Shown here: in pieces, positions 56,225 through 64,000 of the stretch
Numbering within the stretch: the first letter of the stretch is position 1
How the letters are laid out: each line of letters opens with the position of its first letter
Source: Papaver somniferum
Taxonomy: Eukaryota; Streptophyta; Magnoliopsida; Ranunculales; Papaveraceae
Direction of reading: 5' to 3'
DNA length: 64,000 bases
Assembly: GCF_003573695.1 (NCBI RefSeq)
Contig: NC_039360.1
Coordinates: 60,668,815-60,732,814, forward strand
The notes under the pieces: model-generated
The model's input: the letters and a program-made list of their open reading frames with translations, nothing else
The model's database searches: none
What the model was told of the DNA's origin: nothing
Translations under genes and position numbers: made by a program

Positions 56225-58655
56225 TGAAAAAGTGGGGGTCTAACAACGCCACCCAATATTTCTCTTAGCAATCTATATGGACTAACTCCGAAATACTTTC
56301 TAGAGAATCAACTAGACAGTCAGACTCAATCTAGGTAAAAGTATCTCAAGGAGTTAATATCTCTCTCTTGTTTTGATTTACTCAAGATAATAGAAATCAG
56401 CGAGCCCTAATCAAATACAAGGAATAAATCAGATGGTACCAAAGACCAATATCCGAGGATCAATCAATGACAATCAACAACCAAAGGTTGGATTACTCTA
56501 ATTGATGATCTAACGCACAACCTGTATTATTTCAATTATAAAGATAAAACAATATAATGCGGAAATTTAAATAACACAGACACCAGAATTTTGTTAATGA
56601 GGAAAGCGCAAATGCATAAAACCCCCCCGGGACCTAGTCCAGATTGAACACACACTGTATTACGCCGCTACAGACACTAGCCTACTCCAAGCTAACTTCG
56701 GACTGGACTGTAGTTGAACCCCAATCAGTCTCCCACTCATCCAAGGTACAGTTGTACTCTCTACGCCTCTGATCCCAGCAGGATACTGCGTACTTGATTC
56801 CCTTGGATGATCTCACCCACAAGTAAGAGTTGCTACGACCCATAGTCGAAGACTTGATGACAAACAAATCTGTCTCACACAGACAAGTCTATCAAATAAT
56901 TAATCTGTCTCCCAAAGATAAACCCTAAAAGGTTTTTTTCTGTCTTTTGATAGTAATCAAGGTGAAGAGGAACCAATTGATAATCCGTTCTTATATTCCC
57001 TAAGATTAGCCTAGAGTTATCAATCACCTCACAACAATCTTAATCGTATGGTCGCGAAACAAGATGTTGCGGAATCACAAACGATGAGACGAAGATGTTT
57101 GTGATTACTTTTTATATCTTGCCTATCGGAGATATCAATCTCAAGCCAATCAATGTGATTGTACTCAGACGATAGAAGATGCAAGATCAGATCACACAAC
57201 TACGATAAAGTAGTATCGGTCTGGCTTCACAATCCCAATGAAGTCTTGAAGTCGTTAACCTGGTTTTAGAAGAAGAAAACCAAAGGTTAAAGGAGAACCG
57301 ACTCTAGCACGCAAACTAGTATCACAAGTAAGGTGTGGGGATTAGTTTTGCATTGGTGCTAGATGTCCCCTTATATAGTCTTTCAAATCAGGGTTTTCCA
57401 TTAAGTTACCTTGGTAACAAAGAAATCAATATCCACCGTCAGATGAAAACCTGATTTAGATTCAAGCTAATATTTCTCAACCGTTAGATTGAAAACTTAG
57501 CTTGTTACACACAATTGAAACGCACGCTTCTAGGTTTGTTAATTGTACCCAAACGTATGCACTTGTTGGTTCAATAATAGTTAACCAAAAGGTTAGCCAT
57601 ATGAGCATTTCATATCAACCATGTTTTTCTTCACCATAACTAGTTCACATGACTCAAATGAACTAGTTAGAGAGTTGTTCAATTGCAAGGAATTCTTATG
57701 TAACTACACAAGACACAATTGAAGCAAAGGTGATTTGATTCACTCGAATCTGTTCATGAACTTTTATAGCCACGGTTTGCAAACTGCATTCCTTACTCTT
57801 TTTAAGTTTAAGTTCAGAAATCATCTTCAGATATATAACCTTCTTAAGTTCGCAGACTTGGTTTGCGGACTTAAGTTACAGGGCAGAGTTTACAAACTCC
57901 AACAGAAATTATCGGGATGAGAACTTCGCCGGTTCGCGGATTGGGTTCGCGGACTAAGTTCGCAGACTTAGCTTCACGCACTAGTTTGTCAACTTCAGCA
58001 GAAATTCTCGGGTTTGAGAACTTCGGCAGTTCGCGGACTTGGCTCACGCCATTCTTCCGGTTCTCTTGATCAACAAAGTTCGCAAACTTTTGTTCAAGGA
58101 ATAAGACTTATACATAAATGTGTTTCCACAATAATGTTTATGTCCACATTGGTTATGTAATCTAAACTCTCATTCCAATCATTGAAATATTATTCGTCAA
58201 AGTAATTTTCAATGTGATTGAAACATATCATGACTTTCGTCACTAGGTAAAGATAAACTTGGTCGAAGCGAAAAGCTTACCAACACATATTTCGAGATAT
58301 AGATAGGCGAGGTATACTCGACTCGAAATACCAACTGTGTATAATCAAAGTCTATATATAGCATACGACTTTTTGTCTCAAGAAGTAGGAGATATAATAG
58401 ATAGACTTTTGAGTGATAGATAAGTTCAAGTCTTCACATACCTTTTTGTCGAGAAGTTCCACCGGTTCCTTGAGTAGTTCTTCTTCTTGTATAATGAATC
58501 GCCATGAAGTCCTTGAGCTAAACTACACTTTCTATCCTAGTCCGAGACTTAGCTATAGTAGACTAGAAATCAAGACTTATAGTTTTGATCACTAACATTG
58601 ACAAACATGCTTGAGATAGCAACGCATGCGAGTTCGACCGAGCAATGCTCTAACA
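56225..58655 (-). repeat. Copia 3' LTR
   Basis: 2431 bp; starts TGAAAAAGTGGGGGTCTAAC and ends GCTCTAACA, followed by ATCTCCCCC. TATA on the minus strand at 57371-57377. The U3 array of CGCG motifs at about 57847-58090 is expanded to roughly eight copies. Confidence 0.82.
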
Positions 58656-60228
58656 ATCTCCCCCATTGTCAATTTTAGTGACAAAACTATCAATACATAT
58701 GGAATACAAAAAAGGTAATAAAACTTTAGTAGCTCCTATTCCACATGTCTAATCTTCAACGTTCCTCGAAATCTTCGTCATTTCCAAGTACTCCAATGAT
58801 CCCCAAGGTTATAAGTTTAGCATCACCGTTGTTGAAGATCCGTAGCTATAACAATGAGAAAACATAATTCTCGATCATTGTTATACATTGTCATAGTATT
58901 ATTACACAGTGTCAAAGTTCAATTGCATCACAACTTCAACAATAATACTATGGTGATATGTATCACTCCCCCTTAGTCAATACTCCATCTCACATGGAAA
59001 CCACTCCCCTTTACACAATGATCCGAAAACCATATGTATTTGTAGTGTGAACTACATATTAATTTTCCCCCTTGTTGTCAATAAAATTGGCAAAGGTACA
59101 AGAAGGGGATCATAATGAAATTTCCGTAAGAGACATTTCTTGACAAAAAGAAAGAATACATACCAACTAATTTAGATGCAATCATAAAGCTGAAGCTAAA
59201 TGCATTCATCAAGGAGTTTAAAGATACAAGATAACCCCTCTAAAATTCCACAGCCACACACCCCTCAAGATATGACCATTAAGCACAAGTTCAAAAGAAC
59301 TCTCCCTCATTTGATGTCATTCCCGAGAGAACAACAACGAGCGACCTTAATTTCAAAAGAAAAGAAGGATTTCTTTTGGACACCAAAACCATAAGAATGA
59401 TTTTTATATCCAAAAACTCAATCAAATTAATCACAAGTAAACCCATGAATAATTTAATCGGAATACACAACCAAATTAAACACAAAAAGTGATCAATTTA
59501 ATTGATTATGCTCAACATAAGTAAACTTACGGGGCTACGACTAAGTTTAACCATAAGGAATGATTAGCTTAACCGTTCATATACTCAACACAAGAAAAAC
59601 TTATGGAGTAACAACTAAATAATCAAACAAGATGATTAATTTTGTTCATAATGCTCGACATATAGTACCTTACGGAGCAAAACAAAGCCAATCAAAAATA
59701 ATCAACTTGGTTGTTTAGTGCTCAACATAAGACACATTACGGAGCCTCACAGTATTACATAAAATATGGTTCAGTAAGGATCAATACTGTGGAATACACA
59801 TGGATTCATTCTATCTTCCATCATTGTTCGCATAACGACATTCAATAGACATAATCCTTGCAAACAAAAGATTTTAACCTATCTTCCGTCAAAGATTTAC
59901 AATATAGGCTTAAACTTTTGTAATTGTCAAAAGTCCATTCATTCTTTAACCAATACATGAATATCGATCACAAACTACTTTACTTTTGACAAGGTATGGG
60001 ATAACCATAGTTCACGGACGTAAACACCAATATCCCATAACAAGTTGCAACATAACAAATCATAAAGATTAAATACTGCAAAAACATCATCCTCCAAATA
60101 TTTTTAGAATTTTTTAAACCAAAAAACTTAAAAAGAACAAGAAGATGAAAAAATAATAGCTATGTGTAGTCACAATCATTGCTATTCAAGCACTAGTTAT
60201 TCTTCCAACTAAACCAAAAAAAAACATA
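58656..60228 (-). other. 3' noncoding region with several purine tracts
   Basis: C-runs at 58658-58664, about 58966, 59005 and 59064 are purine tracts on the minus strand. CAACATAAG and TTACGGAGC words recur, as in 4880-5220. No gene. Confidence 0.6.
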
Positions 60229-60711
60229 CTAGGAAACAATGTCTTTGAGAAATTCTTTATCATTTCCGAACTCCTTGTCGTCAACAACCATTGGTACATA
60301 AGTTTCGTGAAGATAGGAGTTAATATTAACAAACTGTCTTGGCTGGTGATGTCGAACCAGGGCTTTCTGAATTTCCAAAGATCTTAAAAAGCAAGCCTTA
60401 ATATCACGAATCTCATTTCTTACTTCCTTCAACTCATCAAGAACATCGGAAAACTTCTGAGAGTTAGAAGGGACAGCCCTTGGATTTCTTGTATTCCTCC
60501 TTTTTCTTTTCAAGGACGGAGTTACTGGAGATATCTCTTTTTCCTTGATTGATGGCTTAACAATCATGTTGACATCCTTTCCATCCAAAGACATGATGCT
60601 TAAGGGAACGGTTATAAACAAATGATTTTTGTGAGTGGAATTCACAATCTCAACAAGCAGTCTTAAGATATAAAGGATATCAAAGAGGAAAAAGGAATGT
60701 AGGGTTCGCAA
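60229..60711 (-). CDS. ORF2, diverged relative, unknown function
   Basis: 160 codons, but the ATG at 60592-60594 (MSLDGKDVN) is the more likely start and gives ~120 residues. It has a basic block (SLKRKRRNTRN) that could be a nuclear signal, then a helical segment (FSDVLDELKEVRNEIRDIKA). The position after gag is the same as ORF2 at 3857 and 41257, though sequence similarity is weak. No enzyme motif. Confidence 0.5.
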   Translation of the reverse strand: MRTLHSFFLFDILYILRLLVEIVNSTHKNHLFITVPLSIMSLDGKDVNMIVKPSIKEKEISPVTPSLKRKRRNTRNPRAVPSNSQKFSDVLDELKEVRNEIRDIKACFLRSLEIQKALVRHHQPRQFVNINSYLHETYVPMVVDDKEFGNDKEFLKDIVS

Positions 60712-60981
60712 CCTTTAAACAGGTTCGCGGACGTCCAACTCTAAACCTTATAAAGATTAGAATTGTCGATAATAACCCTTCCTTTTATTTGATAGACAGA
60801 AAAGAACAAAAAAAAAAAACTTTTCCTAAAGCCTGTGCGTTCACAACCTTGTCTCTTTTGATCAGGCACATGAGACAAGATTTCCCAAACAACACAATTA
60901 ATTTGTGATATGGTGAACAACAATTTGTCTACCATTTTCCTCTTGAGAGGAATCCTCTGACCTCTGTCTATCAAAACGATT

Positions 60982-62460
60982 TTACCATGCTTTCTTCTCT
61001 AATGGTCTTGTTTTGTTTTTGAAAACTAACTTCTTAGACGAAGATAAAATCCTACATACCTCAGCGGTCTTCTGAGCAAGTTTAAGCTTCCTTGCTAATC
61101 GATTTTCTCTTCGTTGAAGTTTGTTGGCGTGCCTCACTTGATGTTTGTACTTGTAACATCTTGATAGTTCATGACCCTTCTGAGAACAAAACGAGCACGT
61201 CAATCTTGAATAATATTCAGGCATCTGTGGTGTGACTGCAGCTAGACACAAGGTAGATCCTGAAACATTACAAACAGAGTTTCCAAAAGATGGGTCAATT
61301 GATTCTTCCAGCTTGATTGGGTTCTCTTCTTCACCGAAACCATCAAGGTTGATATATGTATTGCTACAATTATCAAAATCAATGTTTTCACATAGAAGAC
61401 CGACACTTGATTTCCTATCTTTATCAGAATCATATATTTCAGACATCTCATCAATTATTACAGCAAGACCTTTGTTTCCAGTGTATTTTCTACGATTTTG
61501 GCACTCGTTTGCAAAATGACCAAAACCTTTACACTTAAAGCACTATGGCATATCCTCGTCATCAGCCTCGTCAGCATCCCTATTTTTAGGAGGAACACGA
61601 TTGTGAGGTTTATCTGATGACCTAGGTTTGTCTCTTAAAAACTGTTTACTTCTCTTCAGTAGAAGATCCCTAAACTGTCTTGTGATCAAGGAGACTGATT
61701 TGTCAAGATCTTCATCTGAAAAATCACTCTCAGACTGATCATCCTCAGAGACATAAACACTTTTACTATTATCAAGTAATTTAGTGTTCTTTTGTGCTTT
61801 AAAGGCAACATCCTTTCCGATTTTGGATGTATGCTCATGGTCAAAGATCTTTATCTTTCCAACCAATGTATTTCTGGAAAGATTATCAAGGTTATTTCCC
61901 TCAACGATGGTATGCTTCTTAGACTCGTATCTAGATGGCAGCGATCTGAGAATTTTCATCACAATGTCCTTTTCAGGAGTAGTCTTACCCAATGCAAAAG
62001 ATGCATTAACAATTTTAGACACTTTGTGATTAAACTCATCAAATGTATCTTCATCTGCCATACGAAGGTTCTCCCAATCGGAATTAAGGTTTTGAAGCCT
62101 AGCTTCCTTTTCACTGGAGTTACCTTCGAATACGGTTTCTAAGATATCCCAAGCATCTTTAGACCTAGTGCAATTAGACACATGGTGCTGAATATTTGGG
62201 GTAATGGCATGTATGATGGCATTCAAACCGTCGGAGTTTTGCTTTACAGCAAGTATCTCGGCAGGACTGTATTCACCAATATTCTTGGGAACGTTTACAT
62301 CGCCAACTACCACAACGGGAGCATCATAGCCATTAACAACATATACCCATGATTGAAAATCACGTGCTTGAAGAAAAGCTCACATAAAAATTTTCCACCA
62401 TAAGTAATTAGAGCCATCAAAGACTGATGGTACGTTAATAAAGATAACACCTCTGTCCAT
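60982..62460 (-). pseudogene. gag: Copia gag with UBN2-type core and two zinc knuckles, two stops
   Basis: One frame from an ATG at 62458-62460 through to 60982, broken by TGA at 62380-62382 and TAG at 61543-61545. The N terminus has the plant copia pattern FDGSNYLWWK, followed by the UBN2/retrotran_gag_2 core (SKDAWDILETVFEGNS, then FNHKVSKIVNA and ILRSLPSRYES). An acidic linker follows (SEDDQSESDFSDEDLD). The first knuckle, CFKCKGFGHFANEC, stands directly after the TAG; the second, CSFCSQKGHELSRC, lies ~110 residues later. Both are CX2CX4HX4C. The second corresponds to the single knuckle of the ORF at 3018. Capsid and RNA-binding protein of the virus-like particle; inactive here unless the stops are bypassed. 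Confidence 0.85.
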
Positions 62461-62512
62461 AGAGTCAGATCGCTACAAACACAGACTTGTAAGGTCTTAA
62501 ACGTGTTTGCCT

Positions 62513-62524
62513 GCTCTGATACCA
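62513..62524 (-). other. Primer-binding site, initiator-Met tRNA
   Basis: TGGTATCAGAGC on the minus strand, three bases from the LTR end at 62528. Confidence 0.92.
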
Positions 62525-62527
62525 ATT

Positions 62528-63640
62528 TGAAAAAGTGGGGGTCTAACAACACCACCTAATATTCCGCTTAGCAATTTGTATGGACTAACTCTGAAATACT
62601 TTCTAGAGAATCAACTAGACAGTCAGACTCAATCTAGGTAAAATTATCTCAAGGATTTAATATCTCTTTCTTGTTTTGATTTACTCAAGCTAATAGAAAT
62701 CAGCGAGTCCTAATCAAACACAAGGAATAACTCGGATGGTACCAAAGACCAATATCCGAGGATCAATCAATGACAACCAACAACCAAATGTTGGATTACT
62801 CTAATTGATTATCTAACGCACAACCTATATTATTTCAATTATAAAGATAAAACAATATAATCCGGAAATTGAAATAACACAGACACCAGAAATTTTGTTA
62901 ACGAGAAAACCGCAAATGCATAAAAACCCCGGGACCTAGTCCAGATTGAACACACACTTTATTAAGCACTACAGACACTAGCCTACTCCAAGCTAACTTC
63001 GTACTGGACTGTAGTTGAACCCCAATCAGTCTCCCACTGATCCAAGGTACAATTGTACTCCCTACGCCTCTGATCCCAGCAGGATACTGCGCACTTGATT
63101 CCCTTAGATGATCTCACCCACAACTAAGAGTTGTTACGACCCAAAGTCGAAGACTTGATGCCAAACAAATTTATCTCACACAGACAAGTCTATCGAAGGA
63201 TTAATCTGTCTCCCACAGATAAACCCTAAAAGGTTTTGTTCCGTCTTTTGATAGTAATCAAGGTGAACAGGAACCAATTGATAATCCGTTCTTATATTCC
63301 CGAAGAACAGACTAGAGTTATCAATCACCTCACAACAATCTTAATCGTATGGTCGCGAAACAATATGTTTCTGAATCAAAAATGATGAGACGAAAATGTT
63401 TGTGATTACTTTTTATATCTTGCCTATAGAAGATATCAATCTCAAGCCAATCAATATGATTGTACTCGGACGATAGAAGATGCAAGATCAGATCACACAA
63501 CTACGATAAAGTAGTACCGGTCTGGCTTCACAATCCCAATGAAGTCTTTAAGTCGTTAACCTGGTTTTAGAAGAAGAAAACCAAAGGTTAAAGGAGAACT
63601 GACTCTAGCACGCAATCTAGTATCACACGTAAGGTGTGGG
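62528..63640 (-). repeat. Copia 5' LTR, interrupted
   Basis: Starts TGAAAAAGTGGGGGTCTAAC and aligns with 56225-57340; broken at AAGGTGTGGG by the element at 63641. Several percent different from the 3' LTR, so not very recent. Confidence 0.8.
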
Positions 63641-63736
63641 TGTAAAATCAGAATCTCGCAACAATTGTGTCTCAGCGAAATTATCAATGGTACAACACAG
63701 TAGCGTCGCAGAACAGTTTCAGAAATTATAGAATAA

Positions 63737-63746
63737 ATGACGTCAT
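63737..63746 (+). promoter_or_regulatory. TGACGTCA palindrome, bZIP-type site
   Basis: ATGACGTCAT, about 140 bp upstream of the TATA box. TGACGTCA is a known binding site for plant bZIP/TGA factors; activity here is inference. Confidence 0.45.
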
Positions 63747-63884
63747 CTAAAGTCATGGGAAAGATGTGACAGTCTTGCGAAAATTAGAGAGCTTGCGAAA
63801 TTAACATTTGTAAGGTTGCGAGAATGTCACAAACCATATCCGAAAATAAAGGTCAAATTAGCTGTCATCCACTATGTATTTCCT

Positions 63885-63892
63885 TATAAATA
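63885..63892 (+). promoter_or_regulatory. TATA box of the last LTR
   Basis: TATAAATA in CCTTATAAATAGTC, followed by a purine-rich stretch as in many plant 5' leaders. Confidence 0.55.
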
Positions 63893-64000
63893 GTCATTCG
63901 AGTTATAAAGGAGATGGAGATCTTTTTTGAGTAAGAGACAAGTAAATAGGAGAGAGAAAGTTCATAGCAGAGATCATTCTTGATTTCTTTATTTTCCTTG

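Larger units (their letters stand above)
56225..63640 (-). mobile_element. Sirevirus-like copia element with full but broken gag, no pol
   Basis: 3' LTR 56225-58655, purine tracts, ORF2, gag, PBS, then 5' LTR 62528-63640 (cut by another insertion). It lies inside the LTR at 54876. The gag keeps the UBN2-type core lost from the family at 85-8316, so this is a fuller relative. No protease, integrase or RT is present. Confidence 0.8.
63641..64000 (+). repeat. Start of another LTR, unrelated family
   Basis: It starts TGTAAAATCAGAATCTCGC at the break in the copia LTR; the five bases before it are GTGGG. A TATA box (TATAAATA) is at 63885-63892 and a perfect palindrome ATGACGTCAT at 63737-63746. 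TTGCGA words recur around 63775-63825. The element runs out of the window. Confidence 0.6.

Overview
This window looks like intergenic DNA from a large plant nuclear genome. It is built almost entirely of nested LTR retrotransposons. The evidence is TG...CA-ended LTRs, an initiator-Met primer-binding site (TGGTATCAGAGC), an Athila-type Ty3 gag-pol reading frame, 5-bp target duplications and solo LTRs. I found no ordinary host gene, tRNA gene, rRNA gene or CRISPR array. A large-genome eudicot fits; opium poppy or a relative is possible, but the sequence alone does not prove it.

Layout. (1) 1-8316, plus strand: a Sirevirus-like Ty1/copia element without pol (LTR 85-2428, gag-like ORFs, small second ORF, several purine tracts, LTR 6005-8316). 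It is preceded by the last 84 bp of another internal region, so the copies run in tandem. (2) 8317-18216, minus strand: a decayed Athila-type Ty3 element inserted into that second LTR. Its pol has three in-frame stops, a damaged RT active site and a damaged integrase active site. (3) 18217-34110, minus strand: a chain LTR-internal-LTR-internal-LTR-internal-LTR of a pol-less relative inserted into the Athila 5' LTR. It shares leader, PBS, PPT and 3' UTR with the Athila element but carries one ~600-residue ORF of unknown function. Its middle unit has an unusual ~29-bp hairpin minisatellite in place of the ORF 3' end. (4) 34111-35110: exactly 1000 N, a scaffold gap. (5) 35111-49005, minus strand: the same copia family as (1) in inverted orientation and again chained. 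Its outermost LTR is split by a 3458-bp solo LTR (45174-48631) that has a perfect 5-bp target duplication and rich internal hairpin repeats. (6) 49006-64000: older, more diverged layers. A plus-strand copia relic is split by a solo LTR (50268-52683, TSD TCATA), then cut by a minus LTR (54876). That LTR is cut by a minus copia element (56225-63640) with a full but broken UBN2-type gag and two zinc knuckles, and that element is cut at 63641 by a further LTR.

How the parts work together: every element except the decayed Athila copy lacks polymerase and integrase and would depend on enzymes supplied in trans. What is kept is the cis-acting material (promoter, PBS, PPTs, leader hairpin) plus gag-like or unknown ORFs. 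The most interesting points are the hairpin minisatellite at 25299-25628, the covarying hairpin repeats at 47936-48210, the palindromic motif arrays in the U3 regions, the Athila/pol-less partnership, and a U3/U5 mosaic LTR that may record a reverse-transcription event. All comparisons were made by eye.
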